From positions 33,599,608 to 33,663,607 of the forward strand of contig OX442314.1 of assembly GCA_949358305.1 (NCBI GenBank): a DNA stretch of 64,000 bases. Direction: 5' to 3'. This DNA comes from Strigamia acuminata. Its lineage: Eukaryota > Arthropoda > Chilopoda > Geophilomorpha > Linotaeniidae. A model generated the notes under the pieces. That model ran no database searches and was not told the origin of the DNA. It was given only the letters and a program-made list of their open reading frames with translations. The position numbers were made by a program, and so were the translations under genes. Below, one piece after another: positions 10,836 to 22,319 of the stretch. Position 1 is the stretch's first letter. Each line of letters starts with the position of its first letter.

Positions 10836-11265
10836 GGGGTTCGTGTTCATTGGCCAAATAAAATCTTCGGTGTTGCACCGTCTAATATAAATTTGCATTG
10901 CGGACATCACGTTGTATTCTTTGTATCTGCTGCTTCTAAAAAAAAAATTAAAATTACCGTAGTAAAACAAAAAGGGTGATTCTCTCCAGACACAAATAAA
11001 AATGTTAGAAAAGTATACTACACCACAACGTGGTCTTGACTCGTCCGTCGTCCCTGATAGTACCAGGATACCAAAGAGCTCGCTAAATCTGAGATTTTTT
11101 TGGGTGGTGCTGGTCGTATGTGTACTGTTGGATGGACACCTCGCTGGTCTCGGGCGGTCTTCGGAAAGAGCTTTGGTGTTGTTGGCCTGGACCAGGCTAC
11201 AAACTGGGTTAGAAAAATGCACCTGTATCCGTTTGAGGTTGAAGCGTCGTCGCCTCTGAATAAGG
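10836..11265. repeat. Dispersed repeat, copy 1 (partner at 13860-14270)
   Basis: About 420 bp recur in direct orientation at 13860-14270. Shared blocks include GGGTTCGTGTTCATTGG near the left end, TGTATCTGCTGCTT in the middle, and the TTTGAGGTTGAAGCG segment on the right. The copies differ by small indels (for example a TAATTAGTAATTAAC insertion in copy 2), so the duplication is not recent. Function unknown. Confidence 0.8.
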
Positions 11266-11825
11266 GCAGAGGCTGTGGACTTCTCGATGTTTGGTTAAGT
11301 GGTGGAGCGTACAAACAAAAACACGGCAAAGGCACGGCAACATCTTAAACGATTGATAAAACGAACAACAAGAAGAAACACTAGCGCTGGGCGTAATAAA
11401 AAAAACACAACACATCACAGTACGTAATCTGAAAAGGAAGCATAAATAAAAATAAAATAAAAATATCACAGATCGAGATGAGAACAATTTGGTGAAACGC
11501 CTCTCTGCCATCAATATATTGCAAAGTTAATATCTGAAATGTGCCGTCGTGGGGAATTGAAAACAGCTTCTTCCACCTAAGAATCTTCTGCAGGGACCTC
11601 GTCGTCTTTGTCGACCGATGAGAAAAGCCCAGCAGCTTTCATTAAACAGTGATTTAGGCAACACCGGCTTAATCGCCTTTACTGGCGGTATTTTCTTTTT
11701 CTCCTCAATTCGACATTAAATGTGAAGACTATTTTAGCTTAATGCAACTTCTTCAGTTGGGTTATTAATTGTCCTGTAGCACACGGAGAATTACAATACG
11801 GTATGAGGACGACGACAATACGGCG

Positions 11826-11872
11826 CCCAAAATGGGCCCCGCCCAAAATGGGCCCCGCCCAAAAAACCTAAA
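11826..11872 (+). repeat. Short tandem repeat, ~16-bp GC-rich unit
   Basis: The unit CCCAAAATGGGCCCCG is repeated about 2.5 times, each containing the palindromic core GGGCCC. It is a GC-rich patch inside AT-rich DNA. Confidence 0.75.
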
Positions 11873-12296
11873 ATGTAAAAAGTTGTAAATATTTTATTTA
11901 TACATTTAAAAAAAAAAATATACCCAATGGTTTGTCCTCATCCCTTTTACCATTGCGGGCCCAAACGAACGGGCGGGATTAAAGGCGGCCCCTGTAAGTG
12001 CAATCTACAAAATATAAAAGAGAAAATTATTACCAAACAGGCAAAACCAATAATGGATTTTTAATTTTTAAATAAAACTTTAAAAAACCAATATCAAATT
12101 GGCACTGCCGTCCGTTTGTGACATTGGCACTACCGTTTGCAAAAGAGCTACGAGAGTTTGCGACATTTGGCAGCAGATATACCGGTATTGCAATACACTC
12201 GATGAACCGCTGTATTAGTAAATGCATTGAGATTATAAATATTAAGTGGCTGTATTCTAAAGTAATGACACTACAATAAAACTACTAAATAAAGTA

Positions 12297-12412
12297 AAAA
12301 GCTGTAAAATCGATCTTCTGGCCTTAATTCCACTTGCCAGTACCCTTTTGACAAATCCATCGTCGTCACCCATGAGAAAGGGCTAAGTTTTCTCAGAATA
12401 GACTTAGCGAAA
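12297..12412 (-). pseudogene. Copied fragment of gypsy RT (matches 13355-13465)
   Basis: About 110 bp are nearly identical to the N-terminal part of the RT relic at 12944-13540, with one visible substitution (GACAAATCC against GACATATCC). It is a short isolated piece of the same Ty3/gypsy RT, separated from the larger relic by about 0.9 kb that includes a tandem repeat. Confidence 0.75.
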
Positions 12413-12544
12413 AGTACTTACATATCGAATGGAATCATTGCAATCCGGGCAGTGGGCTGTCGGCACTATAAAGAAATTTATTATTTCGAATTCAAATTGC
12501 AGATTTTCTCCTTGATTGATAACTCGATTGCAATTTTGGTTTCT

Positions 12545-12725
12545 GCATCTAAAAAACAAAAAAAAAAAAGAATTACGAAAAAAAAAATTTTACCTGATAT
12601 CAAACGGAAGTTCTAAAAAAAGAAGAATTACGAAAAAAAAAATTTACCTGATATCAAACGGAAGTTCTAAAAAAAAAGAATTACGAAAAAAAAATTTTTA
12701 CTTGATATCAAACGGAAGTTCTAAT
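12545..12725 (+). repeat. Tandem repeat, three ~58-65-bp units
   Basis: The unit contains a long A-run, AGAATTACG, a second A-run, ACCTGATATCAAACGG and AAGTTCTAA. Three copies differ mostly in A-run length, which suggests slippage. Confidence 0.85.
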
Positions 12726-12943
12726 GTTTCTGCTATCATTGATCGGCGAATCAAAGCCAAATTCATTAGAAATCGTCACAAAGTTAAATTATTAATCGGG
12801 CTCAGCTTGTACTGCGGTGGCGCTCTCCTGAGTCCTAAGTCCACTATGGACTTTCCGATCATGTGAAGCTTGAGTTGTGAATCCCACGATTGAACCGGCA
12901 GGATATTTCTCTCTGTTGTCTTAATGATTTCAGGTCAATGCTT

Positions 12944-13540
12944 TTAGCTTGGACAAAGCACACACATTGCACTGGGGCAGCTACCTCGGCAAGACAAGAA
13001 GTTGATCATTCCTATGAAACATTGAACTCCTTTGACATCCTCTGGTTGTGGAAAGTGCTGTATTCCTTCCACTTTCTCAGGACCAATTGAAATGCTGCTG
13101 GTCCCGATTAGATAACCCAAGAAAGCCAATTCCTTTCGGCAGAATTTGCTCTTCCTTGGGTGCACATGAAGTCCAGGTTTTGCCAATCGAGTAATCACCC
13201 TGTCGATGTAAGTGATATGTTCTTCGATGTTGTCGGAAGCGATGGCAATATTGTCTAGATATTCCATCCCGGACGAATTGATGTAGCATTTTGTCTAAAA
13301 CGCTCTCGATTAAATACTGGAACTTACTCGGGGCATTTACGAGTAAATTGGTGAGTAAAAAGCTGTAAAATCGATCTTCTGGCCTTAATTCCACTTGCCA
13401 GTACCCTTTTGACATATCCATCGTCGTCACCCATGAGAAAGGGCTAAGTTTTCTCAGAATAGACTAGATAGATGGCATCTGGATGGGATCGATCACCGTC
13501 ACCGCGTTCAAGGGGCGGTAGTGAATGAAAAATCCCTATA
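12944..13540 (-). pseudogene. Ty3/gypsy reverse transcriptase, frameshifted
   Basis: Two overlapping minus-strand frames together cover RT. From the N-terminal side: HYRPLNAVTVIDP (about 13500-13530), then TTMDMSKGYWQVELRPEDR, then the catalytic region reading EYLDNIAIASD, then HPRKSKFCRKELAFLGYLIG, then GPEKVEGIQHFPQPEDV. The order is that of Ty3/gypsy RT. The break between the two frames around 13250 is a frameshift. The usual catalytic Y-x-D-D reads Y-L-D-N, which by itself should abolish polymerase activity. It is a dead element with no protease, RNase H or integrase visible nearby. Confidence 0.88.
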
Positions 13541-13551
13541 CTAGTAGTATA

Positions 13552-13642
13552 CGTACTTATTACAGGGTACCATATATGATTTTACTATAGGGTACCACAT
13601 AGGATTTTACTATAGAGTACCATATAGGTACAATAAATCTCC
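13552..13642 (+). repeat. Tandem repeat, ~29-bp unit, three copies
   Basis: Units share GGGTACCATATA then GATTTTACTATA with small changes, for example GGTACCACATAGG. No known function. Confidence 0.8.
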
Positions 13643-13859
13643 AATTGTCATAAAAACATGTTCACGGCTTGATGAACTGGGCCACCAATGCACGAAATGC
13701 AAAATAGTTGTACTGTATCATGAACAAATAGTAATCAAAAATTCTCAACTTTTGGCTTAGTATTGCTATGAAGGAGCGCTGACAAGTTCTACCAGCAGTC
13801 CTAACAAACTCAACTCCCAACAACACGTTTTTCCTGGGCAGATTCTGCTGAATGTATTT

Positions 13860-14270
13860 GGGTTCGTGTTCATTGGTCAAATAAAATCTTTGGTTTTGGA
13901 CCGTCTAATATAAATTCACATTGCGTATGCGTGCATCAGGTTGTATTCCTTGTATCTGCTGCTTTTAAAAAAAAATTAAAATTACCGTAGTAAAACAAAA
14001 CGGTGATTCTCCCCAGACACAAATAAAAATGTTAGAAAAGTATAATTAGTAATTAACAACACCACGACGTGGTCTTGACTCGTCCCTGATACCTGTTGTA
14101 ACCGGGACCAAGGAGGTCGATACATCTGGGTCGTAGATTAAATGGTCATCTCGCTGGTCTCGGGCGGTTCTGGTAGAGGCTTGGTGTTCACGGCCTGGAC
14201 CAGGCTCAAAACTGGGCTCGTATAATGTATCGGTTTGAGGTTGAAGCGTCGTCGCCTCTGACTAACTATT
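13860..14270. repeat. Dispersed repeat, copy 2 (partner at 10836-11265)
   Basis: Second copy of the ~420-bp repeat, in the same orientation as copy 1. It lies immediately beyond the gypsy RT relic, so it could be part of that element's flank. Both copies begin with GGGTTCGTGTTCATTGG, a motif that loosely resembles the start of the dispersed repeats at 57.2, 60.9 and 62.9 kb. Confidence 0.8.
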
Positions 14271-14901
14271 TTCAAGTTGAAATAAATGTGTCCTACATAC
14301 AAAAACAAAGGTAATGAGACAACGTTCAATGATGATATGCGTGGAAAGTGTACTGATATTGTCTTCAATGTAGAATTCTATTATTAAAAAAGCGTATAGT
14401 TTACTTATATGAAAAACAATAATTCTTATATGATAAAGTTCAAACCAGATCATTATTTTACATGCTATTTAGGGTGGTTTAACATTGTGAATGCAGGCAG
14501 CCATTGAAATGTGGTTTGGGTGGCTATACAATGTACATACATGCATCAATTAACAATAGAGGTCTAAAAATGTCTGTGGAGGGGTAACATACTGTAGATG
14601 TAGCGGTTAGAGAGTATTGTTAAAAATATATATTTTTTTTTATTATAAATAAATTTACAAAAAAATCTAAATCCAAAGCTCAGAAGGCGGCGAGATACCT
14701 TGCAAAAACATTAGTCTTGTATTCCTTCCTCATCTCGCCAAACCCAAAAGCGCTGGGCAACTCGCTGGGCAACTCGCCCCTGATCACAAGTAAACACATA
14801 AGGCACCTTAATGCTCAAAAAATCAGTATTGATTCCGTTGCATCCGTTCTATGCTGCAGTGGAGCTAAGGGGACCTCTGGTTATTGAAAGTTTACGATAT
14901 A

Positions 14902-15713
14902 TGTAACGTCGACATGACGTTACACGATCACCAATCACCAATCAATGATCAACCAATCACAGTGTATCTTGTAAAACGTTTGATGTGTTTAACTTGTGGT
15001 GACCCTGCGGGAGGTCGTCCCTCCAGTGGACGCCATCCGCATGAGTCACTAGGAAAGGTCAGTTCCCTCGCGCTGGCTTCGCCTTCCCCCCCCTGGGAAG
15101 CGCGTGCCCCGAGGGGGTGAGATGGCGCGTGGCCGGCCCCCATTGGCCGAGCCAGGCCCCTCACCCTGGCCTATATCAGGTAGAGTTTCGCGCCCTACAA
15201 GCAGAACTTACACAAACGACACCAAGAACACAGCAACTACCTCACCGTCAGGCCAACTTCACTAAAAGTTAGGATTGATCGAGGACCGCTGATTCCAGTG
15301 CAACTGTAACTCTCACGAATTTACACTGTGTGTTATTTCCCCGCGAAAGCAGGAAAATAACCCTTGTGGATTCACACCAAATAACCGACCCACGGTTATT
15401 CCATCGCGAAGTGTCCGAGCGCCCTGTAAGAAACTCCACGTTTCTGGTCAGAGCCTTGAGACGCCAAAACCAACCCCTAGACAACAGGCACGGATAGAAG
15501 ACTCGAAAGAGCATTCCACCGCGTCCGTGAACGACGAATCCGTGACAAATTAACGACAACTCGAGACGCCACCTTTGTTCCGCCGACCACGCGGAACTGA
15601 CGACGCCATCTTGGGAAATCCTCTGTTCGACTCTGACCAAGTCGACTCTAGAATTATACTAAGTGTATTTAAGGCATCAAGCCTATTGAATAAAACCTAT
15701 TTGTTCATTTACA
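14902..15713 (+). mobile_element. Solo LTR, ~812 bp, probably Ty3/gypsy-type
   Basis: The stretch begins TGTAACGTCG and ends TTTACA, with TATA on both sides (14898-14901 and 15714-15717) as a possible 4-bp target duplication. It has LTR anatomy: a GC-rich promoter-like segment, a TATA-like CTATATCAGG near 15170, a long middle part, and GAATAAAACC (polyadenylation signal) at about 15688, near the right end. The first bases form a perfect inverted repeat (TGTAACGTC, 5-base loop, GACGTTACA) containing ATF/CREB-like TGACGT cores. No internal element sequence remains. TATA in AT-rich DNA is weak duplication evidence, so the exact ends are tentative. Confidence 0.6.
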
Positions 15714-16261
15714 TATACTTGGTATTCTTTATTTGGGTATTTGCATAATAGATCACAGGTAAAGTATCACACGTTAGCTCATTAAACCTATCACCAGGTA
15801 GGACGCGACAAACTTTTTTACTACACTGCAATAAAGGAGAAAGCGGCAGGAAAATCGGCACATTAAGTTGGGCCGAATGGGAAGCAGCTACGTTATATGT
15901 GGTTTTTGCTATCCGTAAAGTACGGAAGGGCGAGAAACAAAAGCATGATGGAGATGAGGATGGAGGAGCGGCACGTAAGAAAGAAAACAACAGTTAATTC
16001 ATCTGCAATATCTGTTAGATACAAAAGTGAAGATCCACGAGCTCCAAATTACAACCCAACTATTTTTCCTGAAAAGTATAAGAGACAACGATTACCCCAT
16101 TCAGCATCATCTTGAAAGCATCATTTGAAAGGTATTATGATTTTGAAAGCCAATAAACGAATTTAAAAGACAAAAATCGATTAATTTACATTCAATACAT
16201 TGAATCATATGAGGTCGTCATTCAGAGTTAATTAAATCGACAGTACCAGTAGCCTTGTGTG
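15714..16261. other. No supported gene
   Basis: Short frames exist on both strands. A plus-strand stretch around 15890-16010 reads as a basic, acidic-patched sequence, but there is no convincing start, splice structure or known domain. Confidence 0.4.
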
Positions 16262-16355
16262 CGGTAGCGTAATACCGTATCGTACCGTACCGCGGTATTC
16301 ACAAAACGGTATATCGTAATACCGCAAATACCGCATATTCTGCAAATACCACAAT
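16262..16355. repeat. Palindrome-rich GGTATT/AATACC repeat (MITE-like)
   Basis: This stretch is dense in AATACCG and CGGTATT on opposite strands (for example TAATACCGTATCGTACCG and ACCGCGGTATTC). It can fold repeatedly on itself. A related stretch is at 46440-46535 (GCGGTACGGTATTCACC). The pattern resembles hAT-type non-autonomous elements common in invertebrates, but ends and target duplications were not found. Confidence 0.55.
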
Positions 16356-16677
16356 TCAAGTGTGTTTTTCATCGTTTTCTTCCATTTCTTGTTTGATTTT
16401 CATCATTTTGATTCATTTCTAGTTTGATTTTCATTGTTTTGTGGAATTAAAAACAATAAAAACAATTTTTAATTGCACAAAACGATGAAAAACACTTGAA
16501 TTTGAAGAAAACGATTAAAAACACTTGAATTTGAAGAAAACGGCGAACAAGTTTGAACTTATATTTGTCATTTTGCGATGTGCCGATGTCATTGAAATTT
16601 GCCAAAAATTAAAGTTGAATTATTTATTTATTTATTACTTGAACAACATTTAAGATAAAAAACCACTCAATTAGGTC

Positions 16678-18168
16678 TTAAAGCAGACCTTGGCGTTTTA
16701 AATCTAGATAGGTTTTCTTATTCACTACGTTGCCCACACCGTCTTCGAACTCTTCGTTGCCAGGATTCCATCGCTCCGATTCCTTGTTCGTTCTCAGCGT
16801 GGCCCAAAGAGCCATCGCTTCCTCGATCTCAACTATATTAGCAAAATGCGCCGTATTAGGAATACCCAAGCTCTTCATTCCATGCGCGTGACGCCATTCG
16901 GCAAAATGCCTCTGAAACGCCTTCGGTCCTTTGTACGTACAATTCCCACAAATCTCACAACTATAACTAATATTCAGTCCGTGCAACTTGTAAAGCCAAT
17001 ACGGAATAGGTTTCCCGTCCCAACCGACCGGCAAATTCTTGGGATTGTACGGCACATCCTCATCCTCCTCTTCCTCCTCCTCCTCACTCATTTCCGCATC
17101 CGAATTATCCCGCTCGATCTCACAACCCGTCCTAGCCTGTTTACGTTGCACATTTTCCTTCGTCGACTGCCGCTGCACTGACAATATCTCAATCAGCCGG
17201 TAAACGCGCGCTTCGAGCAACGCCACCTCCTTGTAACGCTTCATGTCACGCATTTTATTCGCTTTATTCGGTTCCGTCTTCGAATTCTTCACTTCAGTCC
17301 CTTTACTGTTAAACAAGCGCTTGGCCCGTTCTTCTAAGGTTCCTCCGCACTTCAATTTCAACGCCATCGACGCGGATTTGAGTCGATCTAAGCCGAGCAA
17401 CGTCAGTTCTTCCCAGGACGAAAATGCCGACAGATCCAACTGAGCTCCCGCGTGCGTCAACGCGCTCGCCGATTCCTTCGGCCAGCCGATGAAAGTTCCC
17501 GCTTCGAAATCGAGAGCGAAGTCGGATTGAACGACGGCCATTTCTTCGTTTAGATTCAGCAGAGGTTTCACTCGCGCGCAGTATTTCTCCAAGTATTCGA
17601 CCAACGCGTGCAGATATTTTTTGTAGTCGTTGTTTTTCCGTTCTTTGGGAATTTCGAAGAACTGGTCGAAAATAGTCAGATATTTGATGTAATCGATTTC
17701 TTCGATTCCTTTCAGATTCAGATACGTCTGATAGCATTCGTGCAAGTCGAGGAATCGGCCGTACGCCTCCTCGTCGGTGAAAGCGACTGAGTTTGTCGTT
17801 TCTTCCGAAGGATTTTCACGGGTGAAATTTAGCTTTTCGAATTGCACGTGCATCGGAACCGAAATCTCGTTCGGACGATGCCGATGGAAGTCTTCGACCG
17901 TCTTGAGAGAATTGTAAAAGACGGCGAATTCGTTCGGGCCGCCGGATAAAGTTGACTGTTCTTTGCGTAGCGCATCTTTGTCTTCGTACAATTCGTTTAA
18001 CTTGACGGTGCATTCGGTGTACCTGTCCATTAACGATTTCGTCCTGTGATCGGAGTTCACTTGTTCTTTATGCGAACGTTTTTCAGGCACACCTTCTTGC
18101 ACCATCGCGTCGATCAATCTCTCCCGTTCCTCGAGGTAACTTCGCTGCTGTTCTAATAAAGACTCCAT
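16678..18168 (-). CDS. SF3A3: Splicing factor 3A subunit 3 (SF3a60)
   Basis: This 496-aa protein matches the SF3a60 subunit of the U2 snRNP complex SF3a, which helps recognise the intron branch point in the nucleus. The N-terminus ([18 protein letters not shown]) and the [13 protein letters not shown] region match the family. The block [20 protein letters not shown] at about residues 235-255 starts the SAP-like segment. An acidic stretch (about residues 355-372) precedes the conserved [20 protein letters not shown]. The C-terminus carries a matrin-type zinc finger with C404, C407, H421 and H427, and the ending [14 protein letters not shown] is characteristic. Length is close to the ~500 aa of animal orthologues. 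The gene is intronless here, although the neighbouring genes are spliced. All expected parts are present, so I take it as functional. It could be a retrocopy that replaced the ancestral gene. Confidence 0.97.
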   Translation of the reverse strand: MESLLEQQRSYLEERERLIDAMVQEGVPEKRSHKEQVNSDHRTKSLMDRYTECTVKLNELYEDKDALRKEQSTLSGGPNEFAVFYNSLKTVEDFHRHRPNEISVPMHVQFEKLNFTRENPSEETTNSVAFTDEEAYGRFLDLHECYQTYLNLKGIEEIDYIKYLTIFDQFFEIPKERKNNDYKKYLHALVEYLEKYCARVKPLLNLNEEMAVVQSDFALDFEAGTFIGWPKESASALTHAGAQLDLSAFSSWEELTLLGLDRLKSASMALKLKCGGTLEERAKRLFNSKGTEVKNSKTEPNKANKMRDMKRYKEVALLEARVYRLIEILSVQRQSTKENVQRKQARTGCEIERDNSDAEMSEEEEEEEDEDVPYNPKNLPVGWDGKPIPYWLYKLHGLNISYSCEICGNCTYKGPKAFQRHFAEWRHAHGMKSLGIPNTAHFANIVEIEEAMALWATLRTNKESERWNPGNEEFEDGVGNVVNKKTYLDLKRQGLL

Positions 18169-18251
18169 TACAAGAATTCACTGCAAGTTTGTTGGAATTC
18201 ACCGGAACGACACGAAGGTTAAATACATCTAACAAGATTACACACTAAGCC

Positions 18252-18651
18252 ATGATTGGCTTATACAACGAACGTTTATTGAAAGTTTATCGTCGTTGCA
18301 TACACGTTCCGTTCAAGCGCCCTCTGGTGTGCTTTGACGTCCGTATAATGAGCATTAGCAGAGGATGGTTGCCAACGTTAGGACAACTTGATAACAACAT
18401 TTATTGGGTTGGCGGTACGCGGAAATCAATTTCGAGACGTTTTCGCAAAGTCGGAAAAAGTGCGGAGTTTTCAATACGTGCGGGCCGAACCAGACGCACC
18501 GACGACGGCATCGAAGATCGTCGATTACCGTCGAAACGAACTTTGTCGACATTTTCGCATGATAAAGCGAATTCAACGTGAAAACTACGTGGAAATTAAT
18601 TGTTTTATTTCCCACACGAAAATGAATAAAATTGAACATATTACACAATAA
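18252..18651 (+). other. Possible divergent short gene upstream of SF3A3 (unrecognised)
   Basis: Two overlapping plus-strand frames are open here. The one running to 18651 encodes a basic stretch (F-A-K-S-E-K-V-R-S-F-Q-Y-V-R, then D-Y-R-R-N-E-L-C-R-H-F-R) that looks protein-like, but it begins at TTG, not ATG. The other has an ATG at 18252, only 84 bp from the SF3A3 start. Neither is recognised. A divergent small gene or a spliced 5' exon is possible. Confidence 0.25.
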
Positions 18652-18787
18652 TTAATTCTGGAAGAAGAAAGAAATATTGTTTTGTACAGTAATAACAGTT
18701 AACTCATTCATTTCAAACTCGATTTTAATTTTAATACAAAAATAAAATAGAAAAAGATAAAGTGAGGTAGAAATTTAAAAAACAGAA

Positions 18788-21700
18788 TCAATATTTTATT
18801 GAATTTGCTTTGTCGTTTGATGATGAATTGGGGAGTGAAATTGAACTGACACTGTCTGGCGACAGAGGCGGGATTTGAGTACACAATGCACAGCCATTTC
18901 CCACGTGTTTGACCCAGAGTGCTAATAAATCTCGCAACACGTTCGCTTTGCACACGTAGACTAGAAAGAGGAAGAATCCCTGCAGCCCGTTGATGATGTC
19001 TGTGAAGTACCAATATCGGTCGTCCTTTTCTACTACGCCGGAAACAATCTCCATGATCCAACATAATCCCATCACCACCAACAACTTCATGTACATCCTG
19101 GTCCTGCAAAAATAAATAAAATAAAATAAAATGAATGTCAAGCCACCAAATCTCATCTTGAGAACGGACAAGAAAGTAGCCAATCGCAAAAATTGCTTAT
19201 AAGATTCCGAAATCCTGTTAAATCTTTGAGGTTTTAAGTACGAGTATTCCATGGATTTCAGAGATTTGTAGGATTTCAAAGGTTTGCTAAAGATTTCAAA
19301 GGTTTGCTAAAGATTTCAAAGGTTTGCTAAAGATTTCAAAGGTTTGCTAAAGATTTCAAAGGTTTGCTAAAGATTTCAAAGGTTTGCTAAAGATTTCAAA
19401 GGTTTTCTAAAGATTTCAAAGGTTTGCTAAAGATTTGCCATTGATTTGAAGATTTGAGGAATTTGCAATTGATTTGAAGATTTCACGGATTTTCTATTGA
19501 TTTGGAGATTTCACGGATTTTCTATTAATTTGAAGATTTCACGGATTTTCTAGTGATTTAAAGATTTCACGGATTTTCTATTAATTTGAAGATTTCAGGA
19601 ATTTGCAATTGATTTGAAGATTTCAGGAATTTGCAATTGATTTGAAGATTTGCGGGACAATTTCATGAATTGCGAGGATTTTTAAGATTTTACAGATTTA
19701 CTAAATATTTCAAGGATTTGCTATGTATATCGGGACTTTTTCTGACTCTTTGGACGAATAAAGTTTGGCTTGCCTCTAATTTATAAACGAACCTCGTTTC
19801 GTTCCTAACTACGTCCTTGGAATGAAATTTATGAATTTTTATCGATAACTTATTTATAGGATCACGCAACACTTGGCAATCGGTAGTTTTATCATTAAAA
19901 TCTAATATATTTTTATAAATTAAAAGGAAACACTCTTTCCGGTGGATGGTGTACAGCACATATTGATTATCGAAGAGAGGAGCAAAGGCTATCCGATTGT
20001 TTTTCTTTTTGTCCCTTCATGTTTAAGTGAAGATGACAATGAGATTGAGAACAGCTGTTGGTTCCAATTTCATGCAGTAGTGTGTGTTTTTGTGGATGAC
20101 TTTAATCACTTGTTTATGCTTTTCCTTGAGGTTGTTGGGTTTTGAAAGGCTTCAAATGACTTAGCTGTTTGTCTGGGAATACCTTGGATACCTTGGAATG
20201 ATGTTTTTCCTGACCCCTTAGACCCAGGGGATACAAACATCAATTTTACTTCGAAAAAGTGCACTCTTTGTAGATAATTGATTGCATTTTTGTGCATGAT
20301 AATGTTTGTGTGTATTAAAATGTGTAAAAATATGCATTTTTTTTCGTTTTCTAATTGCTTTCAATTTGAAAAATTGCATTTTCTGTCTAAAATTTAATAT
20401 CTTCTCCCTACACTTATGCTCAAAACAATGCCATTTGTGGTCAAAAAGTTATAATTGCCTTAAAAATTTCCATATTCTGCACAAAAATTGACTTTATCTA
20501 CATAAAAATTAAATTTTACTGCCTAAAAATTCTACCTATAATTGCATTTTTGACAATAATTGTATTTTTCTGCAAAAATTGGCATAAAAATTTATATTTT
20601 TGTGTATATTTTTGCTTTTGCATGTATAATTTATATTTTTGCATGTATAATTCATTAATTCATATTTTTGCATGTATAATTTGTATTTTTACATGCATAA
20701 TTCATTAATTCATATTTTTGCATGTATAATTCATGTTTTTGCACGTATAATTCATGTTTTTGCATCTATAATTCATATTTTTACATCCCAAACAAAATAA
20801 ATCCTCAATCCAAAACAATACTTACAACTGCGAATGAATCTTCTTATTGACCATCATCGTATCCTTACTCAACCTCTTCAACCTCCACACCGTAAGTCCA
20901 AAAAACACAATATTCGACCCCAAAACCACCGCAGCAGGCCCGTACAAAAACACCACCTTCGCCTCGATCCCCGCGAACCAACACTGCCTCGCGAACTCCG
21001 GCTTAAACACGTTCCCGTCCGCCAGCAGCCAATCCGCCACCGCCGCGCACGTCGCGATCAGCCCGGGCAATCCCCACGCGTACACCGACATCCAAACGAA
21101 CCTGCCCCGCGACGGCACACCGACCTTCGCCGCGAACCGCGGCAAATTCTTCCAAATATCAAACGCCAGCACATTAATCCAGAAAAACGACGCCAGGAAA
21201 AAGTAGTGCACGGCCACGCTGAACCACCCGCACAAACTCGGGCCGAATTCGGGGCCCCACGCCCGCGCGACCAGCAACGAATAGAAAACGAGCAAACTCA
21301 GCATGTGACACATCATTGTTTTCGTCTGGTAGCTCAGCTTTCGGTTCGTGACGGCGTAGATCGCCAACGAGGCGAGCAAACTCGCGGCGGAGATGATCCA
21401 CGACGTGGCGTACGCGTCGACAACGTACGTTTTCGACGCGGAATTGGCGATGCAGATGACGCCGAACTCCGCCTCGTTGACGGTGAAGTCCCCCGCGGAT
21501 ATCGTCGTGTTGGTCTGGGTCAACAGAAGTGTAAGTCCGCCGTCCGCCAGTTCGTACTCGTTGGGGTAGACGCCCCATCGTTGGCAGGCGCGGAATCTCG
21601 GCGTGAGCGGGTAACAGAGCGACACCGAGTTGTCGCCGCGCACAAAATAGTCCACGGTCGAGATGTTCGGCGTGCTTTTGGTTACGTACAAGCGCCCGTT

Positions 21701-21931
21701 TTCGATGGTGACGAAATCGGGCGACAGTGTGATGTTCTTACACGAAGGACGTTTTTCGATGCGATGCGCGGTCTCGTTGTCCACGCACGTTCGCGTGACT
21801 AAGTTGAAGCTGAATTCGGGTGCGCAGTCGATTGTGGTGTTGTTTTCGGCCGGTGCGGTGCCGAAGATGGTGAAAATGATGATTAAGCAGTAGAATGTGG
21901 TGAAATAAGTGCTGTTGGTGAAAGGCTTCAT
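18788..21931 (-). CDS. Methuselah-like class B secretin-type GPCR, 2 exons
   Basis: Exon 1 is 21931-20826 and exon 2 is 19103-18788. The donor (GTAAGTATTG) and acceptor (TTTTTGCAG) join in phase to give 473 aa. Residues 1-28 are a signal peptide. The ectodomain (about 29-172) has several Cys and N-glycosylation sites and the shape of Methuselah-family receptors. Seven membrane segments follow at about 175-195, 206-225, 234-258, 279-303, 324-350, 373-393 and 400-420. C234 and C317 are placed for the conserved TM3-ECL2 disulfide. The TM6-TM7 block (GLCWIMEIVSGVV, then YFTDIINGLQGFFLFLVYVC) is diagnostic. Such receptors bind peptides or other ligands at the cell surface; the ligand here is unknown. 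Exon 1 is strikingly GC-rich compared with its surroundings. The ~1.7-kb intron is full of tandem repeats. Confidence 0.92.
19265..19438 (+). repeat. Intronic minisatellite, 20-bp unit, ~8 copies
   Basis: The unit GATTTCAAAGGTTTGCTAAA is repeated head-to-tail inside the GPCR intron. One copy has GGTTTTCT in place of GGTTTGCT, and the rest look identical, so expansion is recent. Confidence 0.95.
19439..19690 (+). repeat. Intronic degenerate minisatellite, ~27-30-bp unit
   Basis: Units read roughly TTTGAAGATTTCACGG then ATTTTCTATTAA, alternating with a variant ending AATTTGCAATTGA. About eight units follow directly on the 20-bp array and share GATTTNA-type words with it, so the two arrays may have a common origin. 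Confidence 0.85.
20590..20785 (+). repeat. Intronic TTTTTGCATGTATAATTCAT repeat
   Basis: About eight imperfect copies of a 20-24-bp unit around TTTTTGCATGTATAATT, near the 5' end of the GPCR intron. The upstream 20310-20590 is also rich in TGCATTTT words. Confidence 0.8.
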
Positions 21932-22319
21932 GTTTTTTGGTTTGTTTTTTCGTCGTTTTCGGCGGTTTTAGTGAGGAATTGGCATGTTTTGGGAGCGCGA
22001 GGCGAGGAATCGGTGTGGAACGACCTAAGCTTGGTGTCTTGCATCGGGGAGTGGTTAGTGCGAGGGTTGTTCCGAGTGGTTTGTAGGTGGCGGTAGGTTC
22101 GTGACCAGTCACGTGGTTGTTAATTCACGATTTGCGCGATACTTCATCGCCATCTGGTGGTGAAAATTAAAATTACAACTTGGGTCGAAATTTACTCGTT
22201 GTCATGGGCCGATGGAATTGCGCTGCGCCTTGTTGCCGCAATTTTCGTAAAAAACGTGGCAACATTTTAAATTGTCATGCCTTCCTTACGAAGCTCTGCT
22301 GGGGCCATAAAAAAAATGT

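Noticed and set aside
14949-15640. Arg/Gly-rich minus-strand ORFs
   Set aside because: They fall inside the GC-rich solo LTR and have no domain.
20834-21802. 322-codon plus-strand ORF opposite the GPCR exon
   Set aside because: It is the antisense of a GC-rich coding exon; its translation is Arg/His/Pro-rich with no domain, as expected from codon bias.
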